Positions 49,105 through 59,937 of a DNA stretch of 64,000 nt are shown in pieces (positions within the stretch are counted from its first letter, which is position 1; each line of letters begins with the position of its first letter). This stretch comes from Podocnemis expansa (lineage: Eukaryota; Chordata; Testudines; Podocnemididae). The stretch covers positions 14,702,260-14,766,259 of the forward strand of contig ML681997.1 in the NCBI GenBank assembly GCA_007922195.1. Reading direction: 5' to 3'. The notes under the pieces were generated by a model. That model had not been told where the DNA came from. It did no database searches and saw only the letters and a list, made by a program, of their open reading frames with translations. The position numbers were made by a program, and so were the translations under genes.

Positions 49105-50770
49105 AAAGACAGGGTAAGCCCATTACTCAATGGCAGAGAGGGGGAAGAAAGACGGTGGCAAAATGTGGAAGTGGCAGAAGTCCTAAATGAGTTTTTTGTT
49201 TCATTTTTCATTGAAAAGTAATCAGATGTCTAACATAGTAGATGCCAAGGAAAAATGGGGTAGGATCTGAGGCTAAAATAGTGTAGAACAAGTTCAAAAT
49301 TACTTAGACCAGTTAGGCGTCTTCAAGTCCAGAGAGGCTGATAAAATGCATCATAGAATACTCAAAGAGCTAACTGAAGGGATATCTGACCTATTAGTAA
49401 TTATCTTTGAAAACTCATGGAAGATGGGAAACGTTTCAAAGGACTGTAAGTGAGCAATTAAAGGGAAATAAGGACATCCCAGAGCATTACAAATCATTTA
49501 TCTTAACTTCAGTACCTGAAAAGTTAATGGAGTAAATAATAAAGCAATCAATTTCCAAAAACCTAGATGATCAGGCAATAAGTAATTGTCAACATGGATA
49601 TGTCAAGAAAAATGTCAAAACAACCCAACAGCTTTCTCTGACAGAGTAACAAGCTTTGTGGATAGGTGGGAAGCCAAAGATGTGATATATCTTGACTTTG
49701 GTATGGCTTTTGATACTGTCTCATATGAATTTCTCATAAACAAACTAGGAGAACACTGCCTTGATCGTGTTAGTAAAAGGTGGGTGCATAATTGTCTCGA
49801 AAACCATTCCCATAGAGTAATTATCAATGGTCCACTGTCAAGCTAGAATGACCTATCCAGTGAGGTCCTCCATAGGTTGATCCTGGATCTGGTTGTGTTC
49901 AACATCTCCATCATTATTTAGACATTAGTACAGATAGAGAGTACAATCATATTGTTCACAGGTGACACCGAGCTGGGAATGGTTGCAAGTGATTTGAGGG
50001 ATAGGAATAAAATTCAGAATGATCCGGACAAACTGGAGAAAGGGCCTGAAGTAAATAGAATGAAATTCAACAAGAAAAATGCAAAGTACTCCAGTGAGGA
50101 ATGAACCAATCAATTGCACAGAAACAAAATGGGAAATGGCTACCTGGAAAGGAGTCCCTAGAGTTTCACATTTTTATTGCAGAAAACTGTGTGGGGACTA
50201 TAGTGGATCACAAGCTAAATATAAGTCAACAGTATGACTGTTTTGAAGAAAACGTGGACATCCCTGAGGGATGTATTAGCAGGAGAGCTGAAAGGAAGAC
50301 ATGAAAAGTAAATCTTCAGCTTTATACTAAGGGCTCAACTGGCATATTGTTTCCAGTTATGGGCTCCACATTTCAGAATAGATGTGGACAAATTGGAGAA
50401 AGTTCAAAGAAAGCAACAAAAATGATTGATTAAAGGTTGAGAAAAGATAGAAAACACTGGGTTTCCTTTAGTCTTGAGAAAAGAAGACTGAGGGAGAACA
50501 TACCAGTTTTCAAGTACATAAAAGTTGTCATAAGAAGGATGATGAAAAAATATTCTCCTTAAACTCTGAGGAGAGGAAAAGAAGCAATGGGTTTAAATTG
50601 CAGCAAGAGAGGTTGAGAGGTTTAGGCTGAACGTTAGGAAAAAACTTTCTGACTGTCAGGGTTGTTAAGCACTGCAACAAACTGCCTACGGAGGTTATGG
50701 AATCCCCATTATCAGAGGCTTTTAATACCAAGTTAGATAAACACCTGTCAGGAATAGTCTAGTCTCATCT
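49105..50770 (+). mobile_element. Old CR1 LINE copy E, about 1.7 kb
   Basis: The left edge reads codons like PLLNGRE right at the MITE boundary. The RT is recognisable in pieces: DVIYLDFGMAFDTVSYEFLI (49680-49738), RVIINGPLSS, and later WNKLP-type C-terminal codons (50650-50750). The 3' end is lost after CCTGTCAGGAATAGTCTAG. Multiple stops and frameshifts throughout; it is a different subfamily from D, with far higher decay. Confidence 0.8.
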
Positions 50771-50849
50771 AGTTATTTAGTTCTGCCTTGAGTGCAAAGG
50801 ACAGTGGTTATTCATGATTATTGTATCACCTAGGCTGCCTGGTCATGGA

Positions 50850-50960
50850 CCAGGACCTCACTGTGCTAGGCACTGTACAAGCACAGAACAAAATGTCAGA
50901 CTCTGCCCCAAATAGGTTACAATCTAAATACTAAACAAGAGATGGATACACATAGACAGA
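50850..50960 (-). repeat. MIR-type SINE tail (antisense)
   Basis: CACTGTGCTAGGCACTGTAC, AAGCACAGAACAAAATGTCA and CTCTGCCCCAAATAGGTTAC with AATCTAAATA are the complement of the MIR tail that appears in sense at 60105-60165. Confidence 0.75.
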
Positions 50961-51219
50961 TAGGTGAATACAAGGAAACAATGAGACAATATTGGTCAGC
51001 ATGATAGACAGTTGTCTCAGCACACTGTCAGCCTACAAAGGACAAAGTATGTTGAATAAATTCCTTTAACTATTAAATTGACCCACTTACTCTAACATCA
51101 GAGTTGCCACTTGTCTAGTATGTGCCTGGTTATACATCTAATTGGAGGGGTGTGGGGGTTGATTGTTAAAGAATGGTTTCCTCTTCTTAAGCTTGGAAGT
51201 ACAACCAGCATGAGGGCCC

Positions 51220-51680
51220 AATTAACTGGCTTGGGGGGCCCTGGGCTGCCCCCACTGTGGGCCCCTCAGCCTGGGGCCCCATCCACCCACTGAGGGGCCC
51301 CTGCCCCCACGCATGGTGGCCTGCAAGTGGGTCATTGCTGTGGGGGGTGGCCCTCGGGTCAAGTCACTCTTGCCTTGGTTCAACTCTGGTTGGTCTGCTC
51401 CCAAGGATGGGGCTGGCTGCTGTGCAGTGTGGCCTCCAGTGCAGCCCCCCAGGACCACGAGCTCTGAAAGGCCATGCTTTGCATCAGCTGGCCCTGCTCC
51501 CCAGGCAGAGTGAACAGGTGCCAGCCCGCCCTGCCCCATCCCAGGGGCACACCACCCAGCCCAGGGGTAAATAGGAGCACAGACCCCAGCCTCTGGCCCC
51601 TGGAACTCCCCCCTCCAGTGCTGGCAGGGCAGGGGCCCTCCCAGCTCTCCCTCAAGCCCCACTGGTGACGAGCAGTGCAG
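51220..51680. repeat. GC-rich tract, probable unnamed repeat
   Basis: About 460 bp rich in GGGGCCC and CCCC runs with few CpG, standing out from AT-rich flanks. Frames up to 146 codons are open on both strands because stop codons are rare at such composition; they overlap each other and lack domains. Not a convincing CpG island. Confidence 0.4.
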
Positions 51681-52849
51681 CAGGGTGAGGGGCCTTAGGG
51701 GCTGGAATCTAGGGCAGCCCTTCAGGTCAGGGAATGTGGAATGCTTTTATTTAAACAATAATAAATCTCAATGATTGGGGTCTTAAATCACCCCATTGCA
51801 AAATCAACCTTTCAAAATTCTTTGGAATCCCAAAAGGTCATTCAATTTTTTTTTCTTCTGAAACAAGGTCAGGGGGACACAACAGAGGAGACAAATGAGC
51901 AACAAAGATTCCAACCACATGGACCAGATTTTCAAATGTAGCACCCAACCCGTGTCTGCACAATCTGTGCAGCCTTGTGTGCAGGTAGATGACATTTTTG
52001 CCTACCGCAGCAAGCATGTTTATCTAATGGCTGAGTAAAATACTTTACCAGACACAGCTTACATGCACATAATTTCATTTGTAAAGCAATCTAATTTTGT
52101 TCATCTGGTACACAAGCCAGCCTACTGATATGGCACCATGTTCTGCTACATCAGTGAAAGGAGACTGAGTGATAAACTCATCCATTGCTCCTCAGACTGG
52201 GAGAGCGCCATGGCAAATGTCATCATACATTGCTGGATAAATGGCACCATGGTGAAACCCTTGCCCCACTGGAATCTATAGCAAATGTCCCACTGACTTC
52301 TATGGCGCCAAAATTTTTCATGAGGGTCTCATCCAGCACTCACTAGGAAGACTTCAGTTAACTTCAGCAGGCTTTGCATTAGCCCTTAGAAGTGCAATGT
52401 ATTAGTATTAATATGATTTTATCATGCTATCTTTCCTGTTTCCCGTATTTCATTTTCTCTGACATTAATGCCCTTTTCCCAAAGCTCAAGAGCTTTGAAA
52501 GTTTTTGTTTTCCCTCACAGAAAGCTCGCTTGCTAGATCACTCTCTAAGCTCTCTGCTCCATTCATAAGCTAATCCACACACATTTGTTATACTTCAGAG
52601 TGTTTAGAGTTGCATAAAGCGGTTTATTACACTATTTCAATATTGTTATTCATTTTTTAAAAGGTCAGATTAAATCAATCCAAACAGATCAATTTACATT
52701 TTTAAAACTGTGTTAATGTGATGCCATAATAGTGACAGAAATAGAGAGACTTGACTTCCAGGGATAAATTAAAATAGATTTTACAAAATAAATAATTACT
52801 GTAATTGTGAAGACAGAGCAGCAAAGTGATGCCTTATGAAAGGAAAACA
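51681..52849. other. Unassigned sequence
   Basis: CACTGACTTCTATGGCGCCA (about 52290) resembles old amniote repeats of the CCACTGACTTCAATGG type. Otherwise nothing. Confidence 0.4.
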
Positions 52850-52925
52850 GATACAGAGTCAGCTCCTCAGCTGGTGTAATTCAATGGAGTTATGCTGATC
52901 TACACCAGCTGTGAGGGCCCACCCG
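52850..52925. repeat. Ancient amniote palindromic repeat
   Basis: CCTCAGCTGGTGTAATTCAA pairs with CTACACCAGCTGTGAGG around CAATGGAGTTATG. A clear, if old, hairpin. Confidence 0.55.
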
Positions 52926-52989
52926 TTAGCATTCAGCTGAATCCATAATTAATTTCTGAAGGCTTTTTTTCTAATAGGAATTCCTATCA

Positions 52990-53252
52990 CCACTGAGTAC
53001 ATAAAATCACTGAAACTGAAAAGGCCAAGAGAGGTCACTGACTCCAATCCCCTGCACTCATGGGATGACCAAGTACCCTCTTAAGCCATCCCTGACAGGT
53101 GTTTGTCTAACTCACTCTTAAAAACTTCTAATGATGGAGATTCCACAACCTGTCTAAGCAACTTTTTCCAGTGGTTAATCACCCTGACAGTTAGGAATGT
53201 TTTCTAATGTCTAACAAAAACCTCCCTTGCTCTAATTTAAGCCCATTGCTTA
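52990..53252 (-). mobile_element. CR1 LINE 3' end fragment (antisense)
   Basis: GAGAGGTCACTGACTCCAAT, CCATCCCTGACAGGTGTTTG, GATGGAGATTCCACAACCTG and CACCCTGACAGTTAGGAATG are the complement of the copy-E-type CR1 end. The same 3' module appears at 55855. Confidence 0.85.
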
Positions 53253-53529
53253 ACTGCCAATAGCTTCTGATGCAAACTTCTACCCATCTTTGTTAAAAAT
53301 GACCATGACATCGTTGATTGGTTTGGTTTCATTGTCAATTTCCAAACGGATATCCATGTTAGTCTAGTCCAGCAAAAAAACCAAGGAGTCGAGTGGCACT
53401 TAAGAACTAACAGATTTATTTTTCTCATGAGCTTTCGTGGGAGAAAATCCCACTTTGTCAGATGCTTTGAAGATGAGTGAACTTACAGAATGGAATGAAA
53501 ATAAAGGCAAGGGGGTATAAAACATAGGA

Positions 53530-54505
53530 TCAGGTCATACAGTAACAACAAATCAGAGCAGTTGTAGGTTCAGAACCTGGGATTCCTGAAGTCAAATTAC
53601 CTTTTGTAATGGGAAAAGACCCATAGTATCGATTCAATCCTGCTTTCACAGAATTTAATTTGCATATTAATTCGAGTTCAGCTGTTTCTCTTTGAAGTCT
53701 TGATGTCCCAGTCATATCTCTGATGATGGTCATTAACAAAACATTTATCGAGTGATTAGAAAGCTGGAAGTGCTCCGCAACTGTTTTTTTTGTTTTTTGT
53801 TTTTTGATTTCTGATATCAGTTCTATGTTCATTTATTCTTTTGTGCAGCGATCTTCCTGTTTGTCCAATGTCTAAGGTGTTGGGGCATTCCTGGCACATG
53901 ATGGCACAGATCACATTAGTAGATGAGCAGGTAAATGTGTCTTTGATGGAGTAGCAGGCTTGATTAGGACCTATGATGGTATCTATTGTGGAGATATGTG
54001 GGCAGACTTGGCAGCGTGGTTTGTTGCAGGGGTGTGTGCCTGCTTCAATGTTTCTGTTGTTAGATCTGTAGTTGCTGGTGAGAATCTGTTTAAGATTGGG
54101 TGGTTGTCTGTAGGCAAGGAGAGGTCTGTCTCCCAACACTTGAGAGAGTGAGGGATCATCTTTTAGAATAGGCTGTAGGTCCTTAATGATCTGTTGCAGA
54201 GGTCTGACGTGAGGGTTGTATGTGGTGACTAGTGGTGTTCTGTTGCCTTCTTTCTTGGGTCTCTCCTGTAGTAGATGACTTCGGGGAACCCATCTAGCTC
54301 TGTCAATTTGTTTTCTTACTTCCCCAGGTAAGTACTGTAGTTTCAAGAATGCTTGATAGAGATCCTCAAGATGTCTGTCTCTGTCTGAGGGATCAGAGCA
54401 GATGCGGTTATATCTTAGGGCTTGGCTGTAGACAATGGATCGTGTGGTGTGTTTAGGATGGAAGCTTGAGGGATGTAGGTAACTATACCGATCATTAGGT
54501 TTTCA
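53530..54505 (-). pseudogene. Penelope-like ORF, C-terminal part: RT thumb and GIY-YIG endonuclease
   Basis: Penelope-like elements encode a telomerase-like RT joined to a GIY-YIG nuclease. Reading right to left: HINTTLF-stop-KPNDRYSYLHPSS (TGA at 54505-54503, a CGA to TGA type loss), FHPKHTTRSIVYSQALRYNR, CSDPSDRDRHLEDLYQAF, then the 196-codon open part with RPLQQIIKDLQPIL, the finger-like CNKPRCQVCPHI (about 54020), the paired CAIMCQEC and the endonuclease LDIGQTGRSLHKRINEHRTD (about 53870-53835). The usual YIG tyrosine is Asp here. A frameshift in an A-run (about 53785-53815) separates the end, VAEHFQLSNHSINVLLMT and SRLQRETAELELICKLNSVK, down to the stop at 53530. No start codon: the copy is 5'-truncated. 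A TTG at 54346 is not a real start. Confidence 0.85.
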
Positions 54506-54664
54506 GAACAGGGTGGTGTTGATGTGTCTATCCCCGATTTGTACTGTAGTGTCGAGAAAGTAGATCTCCAGTGTGGAGTACTCCAGGCTCAATTTGATTG
54601 TGGAGTGGAAATTGTTGAAGATTTCCACAGAGATTTCAACAATTTCAACTCCACAATCAAGTAA

Positions 54665-54907
54665 ATGAACATAGAACTGATATCAGAAATCACAAAAAAA
54701 AAAAAACAAAAAAAAAAACCAGTTGCTGAGCACTTCCATCTTTCTAATCACTCGATAAATGATTTGTTAACGACCATCGTCAGAGATGTGACTGGGACAT
54801 CAAGACTTCAAGGAGAAACAGCTGAACTTGAATTAATATGCAAATTAAATCCTGTGAAAGCAGGATTGAATCGAGACTATGGGTTCTTTTCCCATTACAA
54901 AAGGTAA
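54665..54907 (+). pseudogene. Penelope-like ORF C-terminal end, plus-strand arm
   Basis: An 80-codon frame (VAEHFHLSNHSIND, SRLQGETAELELICKLNPVK) homologous to the end of the minus-arm ORF at 53832-53530. The GIY-YIG core is missing through the internal deletion, and the frame ends early after DYGFFSHYKR. About 90% similar to the other arm by eye, so the two arms are not identical. Confidence 0.8.
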
Positions 54908-55854
54908 TTTGACTTCAGGCATCCCAGGGTTTGAACCTACACCTGCTCTGATTTATTGTTGCTGTATGAGTTGATCCTATGTTTTATACCCGCTTGCATT
55001 TATTTTCATTCCATTCTGTAAGTTCACCCATCTTCAAAGCATCTGATGAAGTGGGATTTCCTCCCACAAAAGCTCATGAGAAAAATAAATCTGTTAGTCT
55101 TTAAGTGCCACTTGACTCCTTGTTTGTTTGTTTGGTTTTTTTGTTTCATTGAACTCGTGAGCAGTCCATGAGGCCAATGTAAGCTTTGAACTGTCCATGG
55201 CAAACTGAACAACAGATGCCATTATGGATTACTTGATTAATAGTGGACATGGTACTATTATGAGATTTATGCTGCTGGTGTTTCTGCTCTGCCTTAGTAG
55301 TTCTCTTCTGTTCATAGTCTATGGCCTTGTCTTGCCATCTTATCCTCATTGGTTTTCTCAGAGAGTCCATATAAAAGTGATTCAGCTTCATACCTCATCC
55401 AGGTTTTCCATGAATATATCAAAGATGGCAACATGATGTCTTTGTAACCCATCAGTTTTCTTTGTTGACTAATGCATCTGCATTCCCACATATTTGCACA
55501 CAGTCTGCCAAAAAGGCCACACTTGCAATTCTGACATTGGTTTAATCATTTATTTGAACTGAATGTGACAGTATACTGCTTGTCCGTTGCCTTGAATGTC
55601 TGGCCATTCACTGTGCAGGCTGGTACATCACTTCTGTCTTCTTAATGATAACTGTGAGATCAAATTTCACAAGCTGAAGAGAAATAGTCCATGCTTCACT
55701 GCATGTCAAATTCAGATTTGGCATTCAGGGAACAGTCAACAACAAACAGAAGAGATGAACAATCACTTCCTGTACCTTCACCTTTGCCTGTAGTCTCCTC
55801 AGATTGAAAAGTTTGCCATTAGTCCAGTATCAGATGCCAATCCTGAAGTCATAG

Positions 55855-56365
55855 TTACAGAATTATAGAAAGTGGAAGGGACTAGGAGAGGTCATTAAAT
55901 CCAGTCCCCTGAACTCATGAAAGGACCAATAACTCTATTAAACCATCCCTGACAGGTGCTTGTCTAACCTGCTCTTAAAAACTTCCAATGATGGAGGTTC
56001 CACAACCTGCCTAGGCAACTTATTCCAGTGGCTAATCACCCTGACAGTTAGGAATTTTTTTCCTTATGTCCAACCTAAACCCCCCCTTACTGTAATTTAA
56101 GTCCATTGCTTCTTGTTCTATCACTGGCAATTAAGGAGAATGGTTTTTCTCCCTCCTCCTTTTGACAACCTCTTAAATACCTTAAAATTGTCATCGTGTC
56201 CCCTTTCAGTCTCCTCTTTTCTAGACTAAGAAAACCCAGTTCTTTCAATCCTCCCTCATAAGTCAAGTGTTCCAGACCTTTAATCATTCTTGTTGCTCTT
56301 CTCTGGACTTTCTCCAATTCGTCCACATCTGTCCTGAAATGAGGTGCCCAAAATGAGGCACCCGA
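55855..56365 (-). mobile_element. CR1 LINE 3' fragment, about 510 bp, antisense
   Basis: AGAATTATAGAAAGTGGAAG opens the tail; then come CCATCCCTGACAGGTGCTTG, GATGGAGGTTCCACAACCTG and a C-terminal ORF2 frame (56087-56326, minus: MDELEKVQRRATRMIKGLEH, LKELGFLSLEKRRLKGDTM). It interrupts the older LINE, whose RT remnants continue on both sides. Confidence 0.9.
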
Positions 56366-56472
56366 TATCGCAAAAGATATCTGAAACCATGGTAGAAAAT
56401 ATCATACTGAAGAAGGTTGGGACCAACACACAGCCCTTCTTTACTCTATTGGTGATGGGGAATGGGTCAGAT

Positions 56473-56659
56473 CAGTGTTTCTCTGCCTTTTAAGTAGCAA
56501 GTACCCCCTAACTTCTGAAAATTTTAATAAATACCCCAACGCTCAGCTGCTTCCCAATTGGGAGCTGGAACCAGGAGAAGTAGGTGACTGCCAGATATAC
56601 CCCCAGCCTGTATCTGGCATAACCCCAGCGATACACATACCACAGACCGAGAAACTATG
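56473..56659. mobile_element. hAT-like MITE, 187 bp, inserted in the old LINE
   Basis: Starts CAGTGTTTCTCTGCC and ends GACCGAGAAACTATG, an imperfect inverted repeat of the CAGTGTTTCTC type also seen at 1543. Flanks GGTCAGAT and GTTCTGAT match at six of eight positions, consistent with an aged 8-bp duplication. LINE sequence resumes directly after. Confidence 0.6.
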
Positions 56660-57430
56660 GTTCTGATGACTCACCATCATCCATGATGCAAGTGAGCTTG
56701 CCATCATGGAATTGCTGAACTGTTGAAATGAATTTTTTCAGGTAGGCCCGAATTTTGCCATAATCTTCCAAAGGCCTTCCCAACCAACCGTATCAAATGT
56801 GTTTGTTCAATGAAAGTCACATACAGCTTTGTCTTCTGTTGTAGGCATTTCTCCAAGTGCTTTGCCATTTGACAACAGGTCAATCACTTTTAGTCAGCAT
56901 TGAGGGATCAGCAAGAGACACATAAAGGCCAGTTTGGGGCAGACAATCATCTCCTCACTAGTAGATGATTGTTGATTGAGGATGTTGTGAAAGTGTTTGG
57001 CACATCTTTGCAGTATTTTTTCTTTATTGGTGAGCAGTATGGTACCATTGGCACTCAGTATTAGAAATGTTCCTGATGACCATGTCCCATAAACTATCCT
57101 CAAAACATCATAAAATTCTTCATATCATTACAGTTTGTGTAGGACTGAATCTCATCTGCCTTATTGCTTGGTTATGAGTTCTGCATCTCTGTAAGTTTGT
57201 GTCTGATAGTCCTCTTCATGTCGTTCAAGGCTGCCTTCTTAGATATTGAAGTCCTGTCTCCTAAATGGGCCTTATGGAGCCAACGTTTCTCATTCAGAAG
57301 TCTCCCTATATCAGTGTTGTTTTCCTCAAACCAATCGTGCTGTTTACATGTGATAGAACCAAAGTAATTGGATGAAGCCGAATACACAGAGTCTCTAAAG
57401 GATGCCCAATTTTCCTTTATGTTGTTGCAT

Positions 57431-58159
57431 CACTTGTTACAAGCTGGTTGCATGTGTATCTATCAAATTCAGTACAGTCACATAGTGTATATGTAATAAA
57501 AAAGGGTGTTTATGAATATGGTCACACTAATTTTTCTCCAGTTTGAAACAAAATTATTTATTTTCCCCACCTTATTGCATGTTTGCTTTCTTTCAGGTGA
57601 TTACATATCCTAGGCACACTACCTTTTTAAAATTTAGGCATTAAAAGAGTAGTATTTTAGTCAGTACTAGGCCATAGTGCTCCATCCAACAGTTGTTTCC
57701 TCAGGGTCATCTTACAGAAACAATTCTTAAAGAATGAACAAATGCTTCAAGGAAAATACATCGTCTGTCAATTGAACTTTCATGCACTTTACCAAATCTA
57801 AGGAAACTTGGGTGAGGTAGCTCAACAATTTAGTAGCATCTCAAAAATGCAAGGTCTTTTGGCAGTTTTTCCTGCTTCTTTCCCTGTCTGCTCTTGAGAC
57901 AGAACAATTGCCAAGGGGATGATGATTGTTTTTAAATGCATTTGGCCAGGATTTGGAAGACAACTAACAATTGTCAGCAAAAGGCTTTCAAAATGCAGCA
58001 GTATCTCCACTGACCCTTTAACTGTTTGAGTCATTCAGCCTCAGAAAAAACTCACAATCTCTTTGACTTCTTGCCTTGTTTTAAAGGACAATAAATTGCA
58101 CTCATCCAGGCCCACTATTATATTATGAAAGACAGGTACATATACAGAGGTTGACATAT
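57431..58159. other. Unassigned AT-rich sequence
   Basis: No feature identified. Confidence 0.5.
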
Positions 58160-58560
58160 AATGGCAGGTCCTGGAACCCTCCTAAATTTCCAGCCCCCTC
58201 CCAGGTCTGGGCCCCCTTTCCATAGGTCTTGGCCCTTCACACACCCCAGCTACTGCCCCCACATGCCTACCCTCCACCCCAGCTACTGGTCCCCACCCCA
58301 CCTACTACCCTCAGCCCTCTGTCTCACTGCTAGTCCCCCAAAACTTTCTGCAACCCCTTCTCAAATCTCTTGTCTTGCTGCTGGTCCCCTAACCCTTCCC
58401 CAACCCCTGCCATGCTGCACCACCTTCCCCTACTGCCCTGGGCTGACCACCTCCCCTGTGCCCTTTTCCCCGCTGGGCTGGCTCACTTGTCCCCGAAATA
58501 TACCCCCCCAGGCCCTCTTACCTGCCACCATGTGGAGTGGCCTTGGCCCAGGTTGAGGCT
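58160..58560. repeat. C-rich degenerate tandem-like tract
   Basis: Runs of CCCC with recurring CCCCAGCTACTG, CTGCTGGTCCCC and CCCTTCCCCAACCCC. The 131-codon frame here merely reflects the lack of stops in C-rich DNA. CpG is rare. Confidence 0.5.
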
Positions 58561-58572
58561 CCCACCCAGAGC

Positions 58573-58646
58573 CTGCTAGTCTTTAAGTGCCACAAGACTC
58601 CTTGCTTTTTTTGCTATACTAGACTAACACGGCTGCCCCTTTGGAA
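58573..58646 (+). mobile_element. Penelope-like 3' tail, plus strand, single
   Basis: CTAGTCTTTAAGTGCCACAA, CTCCTTGC, a T-run and CTAGACTAACACGGCTGCCC with the TTTGGAA terminus. No inverted partner. Confidence 0.85.
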
Positions 58647-58740
58647 TTCAGCATGCTCAGAGGCTCTGAGCATGCTCAGTCAGAGCAGGCTGAAGGCAGG
58701 AGATTTAAAATCTCTCAGCCCAATACAGGTCCCTGCCCTG

Positions 58741-58951
58741 CCAGAACAGCATTCTGTGGCCTATTATTCTTAGGAGCTCAGCATTCGGCATGCCCCTAAA
58801 ACTAGAAAATGAAGCCAGAATGCTGCATTCTGGTGCCCACTATTTTTAAATGGTGGACCCTGAAATGCAGTGTTCCAGCTCCATTTTCTAAGTTTAGGGA
58901 GCCTGGAACACTGACAGCCTACAATTAGTGGGCCCCAGAACACTGTTCTGG
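58741..58951. mobile_element. 211-bp hairpin MITE
   Basis: The two halves are imperfect reverse complements around a centre near 58846: CCAGAACAGCATTCTGTGGC at the left pairs with the right end (complement CCAGAACAGTGTTCTGGGGC), and CCCTAAAACTAGAAAATGAA pairs with TTTTCTAAGTTTAGGG. No target duplication could be fixed. Just upstream (58650-58676) is a separate perfect palindrome AGCATGCTCAGAG-G-CTCTGAGCATGCT. Confidence 0.7.
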
Positions 58952-59937
58952 TGCATTCCTGCTTACTTTAACCCCTGTACATATGTTTCTGGCTGGCCTT
59001 TTTCTTGCAATGACTACACATCTTTGAGATGAACAGCACCTTCAACTCCAATTGTCATCCCCTTCTAGAAATAGGCGCTCATTTGTAAAGGATAGTATTA
59101 AAAACATGATTTCACAACTTTCTGCTGTGTTTCATCATCTGGGTAAACAGCTTGCTTATCTCTATGGTCTGATATAGAGTATTTAAATCTCCTTGGAATT
59201 TTAATCATATCAGTTTGCTGAAAATAATATCTGATTCTTTGATCTAGCATAAAGAGGAAGCCAGTTCATATGGAACAAAATGTGCTGGAACCTCTGCCCA
59301 GTTTTACAAGCCAACTCCAATGGAGCATTGTTTGGCGGTGTTAAAAATCTGAACAGCTATTCTGTTGTATTTGTTGCCCTTTGCATTTCCAGGTTTTGGC
59401 AAGACTAGAACCAGATGTGCTGAAATACAATGATAAGCTGCTCTATATGCTGGTTAGGATTACAAGATGATGTGCCAGATATTTCATTTGAGAATCTGCT
59501 TCTGTCAGATTTACAGCCCTCTCATGCTGACTTGAGAGGTTTGTAATAAGAATCACTGTCTGAACTTTCAGGGTTTTTTTTTCCCCCAGAGGAACCAAAA
59601 TCTTTTAAGATTCACCCATTAATCAAGGGTACTTAAATCTTCTGTTTGATAATATTCACTGTAAGTCTGAATAAAAGTTGACTCCTAAATGATTTCAGTG
59701 AACTGAAATAATTGTTTATTTCTTCAAGGAATAAGTAGGTGGTGGCTTTTTTTTCCACTAAAGGAGTTTGGATCCTAAAAAACTCTTGGGACTAAATTAA
59801 TGAGATTTGGTACATCTTGGTTCAGCCCCACTAGATAGCTTCTTAAATGCTTGGGACATGCAGCAGAATTCAGTCATAACTCCCACAGACAAAATTTCCA
59901 CTGTGTCTAACAAGGAAGGAAGATCTTCTGATTAGTA
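58952..59937. other. Unassigned sequence
   Basis: Nothing recognised. Confidence 0.5.

Larger units (their letters stand above)
53326..55151. mobile_element. Penelope-like element, 1.8-kb head-to-head inverted pair
   Basis: The minus copy (about 53337-54625) keeps the RT thumb, linker, GIY-YIG endonuclease and 3' tail. The plus copy (about 54627-55142) has the same start and tail but lacks about 800 bp in between, joining CCACAATCAAG directly to TAAATGAACATAGAACTGA. The two meet in a hairpin at about 54595-54661 (TTGATTGTGGAGT / ACTCCACAATCAA). Direct repeat GTTTCATTG at 53326-53334 and 55143-55151 brackets the whole, so one insertion delivered both arms. The target is the region around the stop codon and 3' UTR of the older LINE. 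Confidence 0.88.
53255..57430 (-). mobile_element. Degenerate non-CR1 LINE (zinc-finger-tailed), antisense, carrying three later insertions
   Basis: This LINE is read right to left. At 57387-57172: the segment before the RT, with QHDWFEENNTDIGRLLNEKR and KKAALNDMKRTIRHKL. At 57103-56894: VYGTWSSGTFLILSANGTIL, then KEKILQRCAKHFHNILNQ. Then RT remnants (about 56870-55450), and at 55391-55150 a C-terminal tail, IRWQDKAIDYEQKRTTKAE, ending in a C-x2-C finger-like CCSVCHGQFKAYIGL and a TGA at 55150-55148. Left of the Penelope insert, CAATGAAAC...GTCATGGTCATTTTT (53334-53290) continues as its 3' UTR. I recognise the family from reptile genomes but not its clade name. Insertions: Penelope pair 53335-55142, CR1 tail 55855-56365, hAT MITE 56473-56659. 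Confidence 0.7.

Noticed and set aside
51222..51662. 146-codon minus frame and 105-codon plus frame in a GC-rich tract
   Set aside because: Both strands are open at once because stops are rare at this composition; no domain and no splice or start context.
58161..58556. 131-codon proline-rich plus frame
   Set aside because: Product of a C-rich tract, not a protein-coding pattern.
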